46,267 bases of DNA, from NCBI GenBank assembly GCA_050741915.1, contig JBOGEX010000056.1, positions 1 through 46,267 on the forward strand, given 5' to 3'. The notes under the pieces are model-generated. The model worked only from the letters and a program-made list of their open reading frames with translations. It was not told where the DNA came from and did no database searches. Source of the stretch: JACCTH01 sp050741915. GTDB lineage: Bacteria; Actinomycetota; Acidimicrobiia; Spongiisociales; ZC4RG35. Below are positions 25,737 through 34,289 of this stretch, piece after piece. Both the position numbers and the translations under genes were made by a program. Every line of letters begins with the position of its first letter. Within the stretch, counting starts at the first letter, position 1.

Positions 25737-26378
25737 TCAGTGGGCTAGGCCGAGATGTGGCTCCTGGAGTTCGCGGACTGCATGCCAGACGCGGGACTTG
25801 CCGTAGTCCCAGTACTTGGTCCGCTCGATCTCAATGGATCTTCCCCCGGGGATGCCACCGGGCAGGTAGCCATTATGAATCCTCACCGTCCGGTAGAAAA
25901 CGGGGGCGAGCTGCAGCGCCGCCCGAGCATGAATCTCGGATGCCCGCCACTGATCGCGGGTGTCAGGAAGGTCGTGGAGGACGAGATTGGCCCAGTTCCC
26001 GTCAGTCAGCTCCATCGAGCTGTAGCTGAGGATGCCGTGAAAATTGCGAAACTCGAGAACGATCTCTGCGTTGGCTTGTTCGAGCGGGGTGATGTCGCGA
26101 TCGAGATGGCGCTCACCGAAAAAACCGACTACACAGATGTCTTTGGGCTCGTTGAGTCGCAGCGGGGCGGAGACGATCGTCCGGCGGTGGAGGCCGTTGA
26201 CCTCCCACTCCATCGGCGGGTAGGCGTCGTAACGGCCAGGCTCTCCCCGAGCCAGAGTCGCTCTCAGGTCCTCCAGCATGTAGCCCAGGATCGCCTGGTC
26301 CCGATCGTAAAGCTGGACCGAGGTGAATGGCCGTCTCGAAACGGTTTGAGTTGGAGCGAGCGAGCGAGCGGCCACCAT
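25737..26378 (-). CDS. Uncharacterised protein, about 213 residues
   Basis: I do not recognise the family. The protein is soluble, has no signal peptide or membrane span, and is rich in Arg, Glu and aromatic residues. Notable segments are YDRDQAILGYMLEDLR, CVVGFFGERHLDRDITPLEQANAEIVLEFRNFHGILSYS and IHNGYLPGGIPGGRSIEIERTKYWDY. The even composition and codon use on this strand, and the lack of another good frame, support a real gene. It lies 33 bases upstream of the VOC gene on the same strand, so the two may form an operon. The start at 26378 is the only ATG that keeps most of the frame. Confidence 0.65.
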   Translation of the reverse strand: MVAARSLAPTQTVSRRPFTSVQLYDRDQAILGYMLEDLRATLARGEPGRYDAYPPMEWEVNGLHRRTIVSAPLRLNEPKDICVVGFFGERHLDRDITPLEQANAEIVLEFRNFHGILSYSSMELTDGNWANLVLHDLPDTRDQWRASEIHARAALQLAPVFYRTVRIHNGYLPGGIPGGRSIEIERTKYWDYGKSRVWHAVRELQEPHLGLAH

Positions 26379-26575
26379 GACAATCTGAGCAGTGTTTCGG
26401 CCCGAAATCTAGTGAGGGAGAGGTGGATTTCCCGGCAGTCCTAGGAGGTACCGAGGCCGAGACTCGTTGAGCCACCGGCGGTATGCGATCGAGGTCGTGT
26501 TCGAGCGCAGGTGCAGCTCGGCCTGGACGTCGAGGGGCAACAGCTCCGGGAGCCCGGTTCATGGCGGGTCTCAGG

Positions 26576-26609
26576 TAGGGTCCCGCTGATGGTTCCTCCT
26601 CGCCCCTAG
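26576..26609 (+). promoter_or_regulatory. Possible promoter and six-codon upstream frame
   Basis: TAGGGT at 26576-26581 lies 7 bases before an ATG at 26589. That ATG opens a six-codon frame (M-V-P-P-R-P) whose TAG stop overlaps the GTG start of the glycoside hydrolase gene (TAGTG). A leaderless mini-frame could couple translation to the main gene. The evidence is the arrangement alone. Confidence 0.3.
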
Positions 26610-27901
26610 TGCTTACGGACCGTCAGCTTCGGGATCTAGACAGCCTCCAGCGGGACACCTTCGCTTACTTCTGGGAGCTGGCCAATCCCGACAATGGTCT
26701 GGTGCCGGACAGCAGCCGGACCGACGCCCCCGCCAGCATCGCCGCCACCGGGATGGCACTGGCTTGTTATGTCGTCGCCGCCGAACGGGGATGGATCAAT
26801 CGACGGGAAGCTGTCGAGAGGATTCAGACCACCTTGAACACCTTCGTTGGCCCCAAGCCCGCAGCGGTCTCGGACCGAGGGTTCTTTCATCACTTCCTCG
26901 ATCTGCACAATGCCAATCGTGCCTGGAAGAGCGAATTCTCGACGATCGACACCACCATCCTCATCATCGGAGCCCTCACCGCTGCAGCCTATTTCGAGGG
27001 CTCGGACGCCGAGGAACCCTCCATTCGACACCTAGCAGCCCGACTCTACGAAGCGGCCGACTGGGACTTCGCTCTCGCCGGTGGTCTCACCGTGGCTCAC
27101 GGCTGGAAGCCCGAATTTGGATTCTTGCGCTACCGGTGGGAGGGGTACAACGAGGGCCTGCTGCTCTACGCGCTGGCGACCGGCTCTCCCACTCATGCCA
27201 TCTCACCAGCGAGCTATGAGGCAGCGACTCGCACTTATCGCTGGAGGAAGATCTATGGCCTCGAGTTCGTCTACGCCGGTCCTCTCTTCATTCATCAGTT
27301 GTCGCATCTCTGGATCGCCTTTCGCGGCATCCGCGATCGCTTTATGGAATCGAAGGGAATCGACTATTTCGTCAACTCCCAGAGGGCCACCCTGATCCAG
27401 CAGCAGTATTCGATCCGCAACCCAAGCCGTTTCGAGGGCTATGGAGTGAATGTCTGGGGCATCTCAGCCAGCGACGGACCCGGACCCTCGGTTCACACAA
27501 TTTCGGGCCGTCGACGGCGGTTCTGGGACTACCGGGCTCGGGGAGTTCCCTGGGGACCCGACGACGGCACCCTCGCCCCCTGGGCAGTGGTGGCCTCTCT
27601 TCCTTTCGAGCCGGCGCTGGTGGTACGGACGCTCGAGGAGATCGATCGCCAGCATCCCGAGATGCGAAGCGAGTTCGGGTACAAATGCAGCTTCAACCCC
27701 ACTTACCCAGGAGACGGCAACCGCAGCGGATGGGTCTCCTCCGGTTATTACGGGATCGAGCAAGGACCGGTGGTGCTGATGATCGAAAACTTCCGCTCCG
27801 GGCTCATCTGGAGGTTGATGCAAAGATCCCGACCGCTGGTTGATGGCTTGCGTCGGATGGGATTTAGAGGCGGCTGGCTCGATGAGAACCGATTGCGATG
27901 A
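26609..27901 (+). CDS. Glycoamylase-like protein (GH144-related)
   Basis: A 430-residue protein of the glycoamylase-like domain family (PF10091), whose studied members (GH144) cut beta-1,2-glucans. The alpha/alpha-barrel signatures are visible: LQRDTFAYFWELANPDNGLVPD near the N-terminus, SDRGFFHHFLDL, RWEGYNEGLLLYALATGSPTH, and PLFIHQLSHLWIAFRGIRD. The closing part has SGYYGIEQGPVVLMIENFRSG. There is no signal peptide, so a cytoplasmic place is likely, unlike many relatives. GTG at 26609 is chosen because the family homology starts within a few residues. The exact substrate is not shown by the sequence. Confidence 0.82.
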   Translation: MLTDRQLRDLDSLQRDTFAYFWELANPDNGLVPDSSRTDAPASIAATGMALACYVVAAERGWINRREAVERIQTTLNTFVGPKPAAVSDRGFFHHFLDLHNANRAWKSEFSTIDTTILIIGALTAAAYFEGSDAEEPSIRHLAARLYEAADWDFALAGGLTVAHGWKPEFGFLRYRWEGYNEGLLLYALATGSPTHAISPASYEAATRTYRWRKIYGLEFVYAGPLFIHQLSHLWIAFRGIRDRFMESKGIDYFVNSQRATLIQQQYSIRNPSRFEGYGVNVWGISASDGPGPSVHTISGRRRRFWDYRARGVPWGPDDGTLAPWAVVASLPFEPALVVRTLEEIDRQHPEMRSEFGYKCSFNPTYPGDGNRSGWVSSGYYGIEQGPVVLMIENFRSGLIWRLMQRSRPLVDGLRRMGFRGGWLDENRLR

Positions 27902-27939
27902 ATTGTTTGGTCGGGCAGGTAGTCTGAAGGGGTCGGCCC

Positions 27940-27945
27940 TAGGCT
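27940..27945 (+). promoter_or_regulatory. Likely -10 box of the PhnD-like operon
   Basis: TAGGCT lies 10 bases before the ATG at 27956, giving a leader of a few bases at most. The string TAGGCTCGCTCC is shared with 2265-2276. Confidence 0.45.
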
Positions 27946-27955
27946 CGCTCCTAAG

Positions 27956-28666
27956 ATGCAGCTTTCGACTCTGGCCTGGCTATCGGAGTCGCAGAATCGA
28001 ATCTTTGGACGAAGGTTGCAAACCGCCTGCGATGAGCTCGGGCTTGACCTGACCGAGGCGCCTGATCCGGATCAAGCCGACCTCGTCTATCTCTGCGGCC
28101 TTCCCGCCAGCCGGATGCTTCGAACCCACCGCCCGCTTCTCGCACCGGTTTTGGCGGCCCCCCGCTACCAGGGCCAACCCTGGTACTTCGTCGACGTCGT
28201 CGCCCGCGACGCTGACCTGGGGCTCGGAGCCGGTCGGTGGGCCTACAACCAACCCGACTCCTTTTCAGGGTGGTTGGCGGTCCGTCATGGCCTTCGTCTC
28301 CACCATCTCGATCCCGACGCGATCGAATGGATCGCCACCGGATCGCACGCGGCATCTCTCGACGCCATCCGCACCGAAGCGGCCGACCAGGCCGGGATCG
28401 ACTCGATGATCCTCGACCTCGATTCCGCCACGGTGTCCCGCCTCGTGGTGCTCGACTCCTGGGGTCCGTGGCCCACCCCACCGGTGATGGTCTCGCGGAG
28501 GTTGGATCATGGCTTTGTACGTGATCTCTCGGAGACCGTTCTTGGCACCGACCGAGATGTGAATTGGGTCGCAATCGACCCCGGCCATCTCGACCCCATC
28601 TCGGCGGTGGCGCAGCCAGCACTAGGACCTACCGAGCAGATTCGGAGCACCCCGACCAGCTGCTGA
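27956..28666 (+). CDS. PhnD-like periplasmic-binding-fold protein without signal peptide
   Basis: The 236-residue protein resembles PhnD/phosphate-phosphonate binding proteins. Traits are the early LADLVYLCGLPASR-type strand (here QADLVYLCGLP), the family motif YNQPDSFSGWLAVRHGL, and a second lobe with SHAASLDAIRTEAADQAGIDS. It has no N-terminal signal or lipobox, so it is probably cytoplasmic. That is odd for a transport receptor and suggests a ligand-sensing or carrier role. No phosphonate permease or ATPase is nearby. It precedes the second FAD-GcvT gene by 23 bases and may be co-transcribed with it, although a -10-like box also lies in that gap. Confidence 0.7.
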   Translation: MQLSTLAWLSESQNRIFGRRLQTACDELGLDLTEAPDPDQADLVYLCGLPASRMLRTHRPLLAPVLAAPRYQGQPWYFVDVVARDADLGLGAGRWAYNQPDSFSGWLAVRHGLRLHHLDPDAIEWIATGSHAASLDAIRTEAADQAGIDSMILDLDSATVSRLVVLDSWGPWPTPPVMVSRRLDHGFVRDLSETVLGTDRDVNWVAIDPGHLDPISAVAQPALGPTEQIRSTPTSC

Positions 28667-28677
28667 TCCGCGGCTGC

Positions 28678-28683
28678 GACAAT
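28678..28683 (+). promoter_or_regulatory. Possible internal -10 box before FAD-GcvT 2
   Basis: GACAAT is followed by 6 bases and the ATG at 28690, the same spacing as at the other putative leaderless starts. It could allow separate transcription of the two downstream genes. Confidence 0.4.
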
Positions 28684-28689
28684 CGCCGA

Positions 28690-31137
28690 ATGACCGAATC
28701 GTTTCACACCATCATCATCGGCTCGGGAATCGTCGGTACCTCGATCGCCTACCACCTCGCCCGATTGGGCGTTGATGACATCGCCCTCGTCGACCGCGGC
28801 GACCCGGTCGAAAATCTCGGTTCGACCTCTCATGCCCCCGGCGGGGTGGTCGTCCTCAGCCATAACAAGCTGCTGTCCCAGCTGGGGATTTACTCCAGCC
28901 GGCTTTATGCCTCACTCGAGGACTACTCGCCCTCCCGTCGCATGGTCAACAGGCTCGGAATCCTCGAGATTGCCATCTCCGAAGCCCGCCAGCGCGATCT
29001 GGTCAGACTCGCAGGAGAAGCGATCAGCTTTGACACCAAGAGCCGACTGGTTACACCCGAGGAAGCCGTCGAGCTGATTCCCTTCCTCGATCCGGCGAGC
29101 TTCGTCGGCGGGCTCCTGGTTGAGGAAGGAGAGATCGTGGCAGGGGCCCACGTCTCCGGCGCCCTGCAGCGAGATTCCGGGGTCATCGTCTTGGGAAACT
29201 GCGAGGTGACTGGAGTTGAGGTAACCGGCGGACGGGTTCGTGGCGTCCTGACCGACCAGCGCGGGAGGATCGAGTGCGAAAGGGTGGTGGTCGCCACCAA
29301 TATCTGGGCGCCGATCTTGGGCGATTCGCTCGGGGTTCCGATTCCCTTGCTCGGTTTCGAGCATCAGTACGTGGTCAGCGGTCCGCTTCCCGACCTCGAT
29401 CGATTCGACCCCAATAAACCTGACGACGAAATCGTCTTTCCGTCGGTGCGGGAGCTCGACACCTACCTCTACTTCCGTCAGCACTGGAACAGCTACGGCA
29501 TCGGCTCCTATCACCACCGGCCCCGATCGGTGTGGGCCGACGAGTTGGGGCGGTCGGCGATTCATGAATTCATTGCCGGCGACTTTGAAGGTGTGGCCTG
29601 GCAAAAAGCACAAGCCCTTTTCCCGATCTTCTCGGGCACCGATTTCCGTGAATATCCCCGCCAGATCAACGGCGTCTTCGCCTTCCCGATCGACGGCATG
29701 CCGATCGCCGGACCAGCGAAGACGGGAGGGCTCTGGGTGGCGGCGGGCTCCTGGCTCAGCCACGCCGGTGGACTCGGAAAAATCGTGGCTGAATGGATGA
29801 CAGAAGGTGACACCGAGTGGGATGTCCGCCAGATCGACGTCAACCGTTTCCATGGATTTCAGACCACTCGGCGTTTCATCGAGAAAGTGGGCAACAAGAA
29901 CTACGCCGAGATCTACGACATCATTCATCCCCGAGAGCCGATCACCGAGCCCCGCAACGTCAGACTCTCGCCCTTTGACGAGCGGCATCGGGCGAACGGC
30001 GCCGTATTCACGACCTTCGCCGGTCTCGAGCTGCCGAATTGGTTCGAATCCAACTCGAGACTGGTCGACCGGTTTGGCGATGAGATCCCGAAACGAAGTG
30101 GCTGGGCCGCCGAGCATTGGTCACCGATTCAGGGAGCCGAACATCTCGCCACCCGCGCAAACGTCGGGCTCTTCGATCTCACCGGGCTCTCGATCATCGA
30201 AGTGAGCGGCTCCGAGGCCCTGGCCGCGGTCCAGTGGCTCTGCTCCAATCAGATGGATGTTACCCCGGGACATGTGGTCTATACCACCTGGCTGACGCCG
30301 TCGGGGGGTGTCAGGCGAGACCTGGCTGTGCTTCGGCTCGAGTCGGATCGGTTCTGGATGTTCGTTGGAGAAGGGACCCGACCGCGCGATCTCGATTGGA
30401 CGCGACGCCGTCTCGGCAGCCACGACGTGGCGGTCACCGATCTGTCCGACTCGTACACCGCCCTCGGGCTGTGGGGACCGAAGGCGCGCCAGGTGCTGGA
30501 GCGAGTTACCGGGTCCAGCCTCGACTTTGGCTATTTCCGGGCCTGCTGGATCGACCTCGGCTACACGCGGGCTCTGGCCATCCGCATCTCCTACGCCGGC
30601 GAATACGGGTGGGAGCTGCATTTTCCCCCTGAGGCTGCCATCCCGGTTTGGGATCTGCTGGTCGACGCCGGCCGCGACCAAGGAATCACCCCGGGCGGGT
30701 TCGGAGCCTTCGATTCTCTCCGCCTCGAAAAGGGCTACCGGGGATGGGGCATCGACGTTTTTACCGAATACGATCCCTATCAGGCCGGCCTGGGTTGGAC
30801 GGTGAAGCTGGAGAAGGGCGACTTCCTCGGGGCTGATGCCTGTCGCGCCCTCGCCGCCACGCCACCAACCAGGAAGCTGGCGTGCCTCACCCTCGACGAA
30901 CCGGGCTCGGTGGTGATGGGTTACGAACCGGTCATGGACGGCGATCGTTGCGCGGGTCATGTGACCAGCGCCAACTTCGGCTATTCGGTGGGATCCTTCA
31001 TCGCCTACGGATATCTGCCGGCCGAACTGGCCACCGAGGGCCAACGGCTGGAACTGATCTACTTCGGTGAGCGGGTGGCCGCCACCGTCGCTCCCGACCC
31101 GCTCTTCGATCCCAAGATGGAACGGATGCGAGACTGA
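28690..31137 (+). CDS. FAD oxidoreductase-GcvT fusion (dimethylglycine/sarcosine dehydrogenase-like) 2
   Basis: This 815-residue paralogue of the protein at 21502 has the same layout: FAD domain (IIIGSGIVGTSIAYHL), TSHAPGG with the presumed FAD-binding His48, then GcvT (GSEALAAVQWLCSNQMD, RISYAGEYGWELHFP, LRLEKGYRGWGIDV) and GcvT_C. The frame extends 42 codons upstream, but those codons overlap the PhnD-like gene. ATG at 28690 aligns with the start of the paralogue and has a -10-like box. The second MttB homologue follows after 2 bases. Oxidation of an N-methyl compound with transfer of the carbon to folate is expected from the family; the substrate may differ from that of copy 1. Confidence 0.9.
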   Translation: MTESFHTIIIGSGIVGTSIAYHLARLGVDDIALVDRGDPVENLGSTSHAPGGVVVLSHNKLLSQLGIYSSRLYASLEDYSPSRRMVNRLGILEIAISEARQRDLVRLAGEAISFDTKSRLVTPEEAVELIPFLDPASFVGGLLVEEGEIVAGAHVSGALQRDSGVIVLGNCEVTGVEVTGGRVRGVLTDQRGRIECERVVVATNIWAPILGDSLGVPIPLLGFEHQYVVSGPLPDLDRFDPNKPDDEIVFPSVRELDTYLYFRQHWNSYGIGSYHHRPRSVWADELGRSAIHEFIAGDFEGVAWQKAQALFPIFSGTDFREYPRQINGVFAFPIDGMPIAGPAKTGGLWVAAGSWLSHAGGLGKIVAEWMTEGDTEWDVRQIDVNRFHGFQTTRRFIEKVGNKNYAEIYDIIHPREPITEPRNVRLSPFDERHRANGAVFTTFAGLELPNWFESNSRLVDRFGDEIPKRSGWAAEHWSPIQGAEHLATRANVGLFDLTGLSIIEVSGSEALAAVQWLCSNQMDVTPGHVVYTTWLTPSGGVRRDLAVLRLESDRFWMFVGEGTRPRDLDWTRRRLGSHDVAVTDLSDSYTALGLWGPKARQVLERVTGSSLDFGYFRACWIDLGYTRALAIRISYAGEYGWELHFPPEAAIPVWDLLVDAGRDQGITPGGFGAFDSLRLEKGYRGWGIDVFTEYDPYQAGLGWTVKLEKGDFLGADACRALAATPPTRKLACLTLDEPGSVVMGYEPVMDGDRCAGHVTSANFGYSVGSFIAYGYLPAELATEGQRLELIYFGERVAATVAPDPLFDPKMERMRD

Positions 31138-31139
31138 GG

Positions 31140-32672
31140 GTGCCCAGGGAAGGATCGTCCCGGTCCGAGCGACGAGCCAGCCGGGGTGGCGGTCTCCGCC
31201 AGCTGCCCTGGCGATTGGTAACGAATCCATACCGGCCGATCGAGGTGATCTCGGCCGATCAGATCGAGGCTATCCACGACGCCTCCTTGCGGATCCTGGC
31301 CGAGATCGGGATGGATTTTCTCCACCCTGAAGCTTTGTCGATCTTCTCCGGGGCCGGGGCGGACGTTGAACCTGGAACCAATCGGGTGCGCTTCGACCCG
31401 GACTGGGTCATCGAGAAAGCGTCGACAGTGCCGAGCTCATTCACCCTCCACGCCCGCAACCCCGACCACAACGTGCAGATCGGCGGCAACCAGATCGCGT
31501 TCGCCACCGTTGCCTCCCCCCCCAACGCCTCCGATGCCGACCGCGGCCGCCGAGCCGGCAACTTCGAGGATTTCAAGAATTTGGTCCGGCTCGCTGAGAC
31601 GTTCAACATCATCCATCTCTTCGGCGGCTACCCGGTGGAGCCGGTCGACCTTCCCCCCAACACCCGCCACCTCGATTGTCTATCGACCGTGGTCACTCTC
31701 GGCGACAAGGCGTTTCATGCCTATGCGTTGGGCCGGGAGCGAATGACCGACGCCATCGAAATTGCCCGTATCGGCCGTGGGGTCGACGCCGAGCAGCTTC
31801 GCAGGGAGCCTTCGCTCTTCACCGTGGTCAACACTTCCTCACCGCTCCGTCTCGACGGCCCGATGATCGAAGGTCTGATCGAGATGGCCCGTATGGGCCA
31901 GGTGGTGATCGCCACTCCCTTCACCCTTTCGGGAGCCATGGCCCCGGCAACCATCGCTGGGGCATTGACCCAACAGAACGCGGAGGCTCTGGCCACCATC
32001 GCCCTGATCCAATGCGTCAACCCAGGAGCCCCAGCGATGTACGGCGGATTCACCTCCAACGTCGATATGCGCTCGGGCGCCCCCGCATTCGGCACTCCCG
32101 AGTACACCAAGGCAGCCTTAGCCGGAGGACAGCTCGCCCGCCGTTATGGGTTTGCGTATCGGTCGTCGAATGCCTGCGCCGCCAACGCGGTCGACGCCCA
32201 GGCCGCATACGAGGCGGAGATGTCGACCTGGGGCGCGGTGATGGGCCATGCCAACCTGATCATGCACGGCGCCGGCTGGATGGAAGGGGGTCTGGTGGCC
32301 TCCTTCGAAAAGTTCATCATCGACGTCGAGATCTTGCAGATGATGAGCGAGTTCCTCCAACCCTTGGCGGTCGACGATGCCAGCCTCGCCTTCGAGGCCA
32401 TCACCGAGGTCGGACCGGGCGGTCACTTCTTTGGCGCCGCCCACACCCTCGAACGCTACGAGACCGCCTTTTACTCCCCCCTTGTCTCCGATTGGCGCAA
32501 CTTCGAGAACTGGCAGCTAGCCGGCTCCCCCACCGCCGAACAACACGCCAACCGGATCTGGAAACAGGTGCTCGAGTCATACACCACACCGCCGATCGCC
32601 GACGATCGCGCCACCGAGCTCTCAGACTTCGTCGAACGTCGCCGATCCGAGGGCGGCGTCAGCGCAGGCTGA
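31140..32672 (+). CDS. MttB-family (trimethylamine methyltransferase-like) protein 2
   Basis: A 510-residue homologue of the protein at 19938, with the same landmarks (GGFTSNVDMRSGAPAFGTPEYTKAA in two blocks, then MHGAGWMEGG and SFEKFIIDVEILQMM). The frame has no internal TAG, so there is no pyrrolysine site. The N-terminal 25 residues are basic and variable. GTG at 31140 begins 2 bases after the FAD-GcvT stop, so the pair must be co-transcribed. A later ATG is unlikely because conserved sequence starts by about residue 27. No corrinoid protein or its activator is present here, so the methyl acceptor is unknown. Confidence 0.88.
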   Translation: MPREGSSRSERRASRGGGLRQLPWRLVTNPYRPIEVISADQIEAIHDASLRILAEIGMDFLHPEALSIFSGAGADVEPGTNRVRFDPDWVIEKASTVPSSFTLHARNPDHNVQIGGNQIAFATVASPPNASDADRGRRAGNFEDFKNLVRLAETFNIIHLFGGYPVEPVDLPPNTRHLDCLSTVVTLGDKAFHAYALGRERMTDAIEIARIGRGVDAEQLRREPSLFTVVNTSSPLRLDGPMIEGLIEMARMGQVVIATPFTLSGAMAPATIAGALTQQNAEALATIALIQCVNPGAPAMYGGFTSNVDMRSGAPAFGTPEYTKAALAGGQLARRYGFAYRSSNACAANAVDAQAAYEAEMSTWGAVMGHANLIMHGAGWMEGGLVASFEKFIIDVEILQMMSEFLQPLAVDDASLAFEAITEVGPGGHFFGAAHTLERYETAFYSPLVSDWRNFENWQLAGSPTAEQHANRIWKQVLESYTTPPIADDRATELSDFVERRRSEGGVSAG

Positions 32673-32873
32673 GTCGAAGAACGGTGACAGGAACGGGTGT
32701 GCCCACGGCGTGGCATGAGCTATGAATTCGACGTTGCGAATCTGACTGGGGAGCAGCTCCCCGAGGACATAGGCGAGCCTGACGATGCGGTGAAGGTCGG
32801 TCAGGCTGAATCTCGCCTCCGGCGATCATCGATCAGTTCGAGTTCATCTGTCTGGCTCGGCGGTCGCTTTGCT

Positions 32874-32906
32874 ACATCATGTCATTTGTAAATGCTAACA
32901 TGATGT
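32874..32906 (+). promoter_or_regulatory. VapBC operator and leaderless promoter
   Basis: A 9-base inverted repeat, ACATCATGT (32874-32882) and ACATGATGT (32898-32906), with a 15-base AT-rich centre, ends one base before the antitoxin ATG. A -10-like TAACAT (32896-32901) lies inside the right half, 6 bases before the ATG. Binding of the VapBC complex here would cover the promoter, the usual autorepression scheme. Confidence 0.65.
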
Positions 32907-32907
32907 C

Positions 32908-33147
32908 ATGATCCGCACCCAGGTTCAGCTTGACGAGAAACAGGTCAAAGCGCTGCGACGAATAGCCGCCGACCGCGGGGTTTCGATGGCGGCCCTGGTG
33001 CGGGAGAGTGTCGATCACCTGCTCGAGAGCCAGCGGTGGGGACAGGACTGGGACAGAGCCATGGAAGTGGTGGGAAAGCACCGCGGCAGCGGAGAACGGA
33101 TCGCCGAAGAACACGACCGTTACCTCGAGGAGACATTTACCGCTTGA
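32908..33147 (+). CDS. vapB: Antitoxin, ribbon-helix-helix (VapB-like)
   Basis: The 79-residue protein opens with the beta strand and two helices of a ribbon-helix-helix DNA-binding domain (MIRTQVQLDEKQVKALRRIA, then VSMAALVRESVDHLL). The acidic tail that follows (residues about 45-79) would wrap the toxin. It is followed directly by a PIN-domain toxin, overlapping as TTGA, and preceded by an inverted repeat likely to be its own operator. The pairing makes a type II toxin-antitoxin call safe, although the exact VapB subfamily is not resolved. Confidence 0.88.
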   Translation: MIRTQVQLDEKQVKALRRIAADRGVSMAALVRESVDHLLESQRWGQDWDRAMEVVGKHRGSGERIAEEHDRYLEETFTA

Positions 33148-33536
33148 CGGTCTTCGTCGACACCTCAGCTCTCTACGCCACCCTCGACGCCGCCGACCCG
33201 GTGCATCCGCTGGCGGCGCGAGCCTTCTTTTCGCTTCGAGGCGAAGAGCTCATGACTCACAACTACGTCGTCGTCGAGTCGGCCGCACTGGTCCAGCGCC
33301 GGCTCGGCTCAGCGGCGCTCCGGGACCTCGCCGATGGTCTGCTCGGGCCGGTGCAAATCGTCTTCGTCGACAATGAGCTCCACGCCTCCGCACTCACCGC
33401 ACTCCTCGCTTCTCGCCGGCGGGGCGTGAGCTTGGTCGACCACACCAGCTTTGAGGTAATGCGCCGCCGAGGAATTACCCGGGCGTTCGCTTTCGATGCC
33501 GACTTCGTCGCCGAAGGCTTCGAGACCGTGCCCTGA
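33144..33536 (+). CDS. vapC: PIN-domain ribonuclease toxin (VapC-like)
   Basis: A 130-residue PIN-domain protein. It starts TVFVDTSALYATLD, with the first metal-binding aspartate at residue 6. It has the mid-domain glutamate in YVVVESAAL and late aspartates in SLVDHTSFEVM and AFAFDADF, the classic acidic quartet of VapC RNases. Such toxins cleave tRNA or rRNA when freed from VapB. The start is TTG at 33144, overlapping the antitoxin stop. The open frame reaches further upstream but only within vapB. It is probably co-regulated through the operator before vapB. Confidence 0.9.
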   Translation: MTVFVDTSALYATLDAADPVHPLAARAFFSLRGEELMTHNYVVVESAALVQRRLGSAALRDLADGLLGPVQIVFVDNELHASALTALLASRRRGVSLVDHTSFEVMRRRGITRAFAFDADFVAEGFETVP

Positions 33537-33589
33537 GCAGACCCGGCGAGACGATCGGAGCGTCCGACAGAGCATCGAGTCGGCGGATC

Positions 33590-34289
33590 TCAGGAGGCGC
33601 CCGTGGCTAGTTCGATTCGGTTGGTGAGTTTCAGCTTCCAGGGCCACGGCCACGGTTCGATACCTGCGACATGGAGTGACGTTCGTTGGGTGTGTTCCAT
33701 CGGGTTGGGGAGATGCCGGTGGGATGCCAGGGCGCCGAATCGGAGATCCCAGATCAACACCCGACCCCCTGGTTTTAGGACCCGGCCGATCTCGCTGAAG
33801 GCTTGGGCGGGGTCGGCCCAGTGATGCATCGACAGGGGTGCTGACCACCATATCGAACGATCCGTCGGCGTATGGCAGGGAGGCGACATCACCGATCTGA
33901 TATGACGGTCGGTGGCGGTCGGCGCGGCGGCTGGCGTGGGCTTGAGCGAGTGTGATCATGGCCGGATCGAGATCGAGACCGGTCACGTCGAAGCCGTGCC
34001 GTTGGGCGAGTCGCAGAGCCAGATGTCCGGGGCCGCAACCCACCTCGAGCACCCGTGTGTTGGGTGGGGCGATAGCGGCAAGGTCGTCGGCGACGGCGTT
34101 CCGAAACCCGCCGACGAGGACTCGGCTGATGACGTCGTAGGCGACCACGTGTCTCATCGGCGTTCCACCGCCCACTACGTGGCTCGAGCTCGCCGCGCCG
34201 AAGTGTCGCCGCATCGCCGCAACAACGGTCGCGGCTCCGAGAACGAACGAGATGGTTCGCAGCCGACGCCCCTTCGATGGGGCTCTCAT
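33590..34289 (-). pseudogene. Class I SAM methyltransferase with a frameshift
   Basis: The N-terminal part (34289 to about 33840) encodes a SAM-binding domain with motif I VLEVGCGPGHLALRLA, the acidic GLDLDP strand, and DVASLPYADGSFDMVVST. The rest continues in another frame as LSMHHWADPAQAFSEIGRVLKPGG to the stop at 33590. One extra G in GGGG at 33835-33838 (plus strand) accounts for the break; removing it restores D-M-V-V-S-T-L-S-M-H-H-W. The ATG at 34289 overlaps the stop of the FtsX remnant. It may be a real lesion or a sequencing error; the damaged neighbour favours decay. Confidence 0.8.

Noticed and set aside
28912..30117. Long antisense open frame opposite FAD-GcvT 2
   Set aside because: It shows no known motif and lies fully opposite a gene with clear domain matches. 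Long antisense frames are expected in GC-rich DNA.
19938..32672. Pyrrolysine-containing MttB genes
   Set aside because: Both frames run full length without an in-frame TAG, and no pylT-like tRNA or pyl genes are seen in the window.
32697..32891. Small gene of 64 codons between mttB-like 2 and vapB
   Set aside because: It has no ribosome site or promoter-like box, ends in a serine run of low complexity, and shows no family trait.
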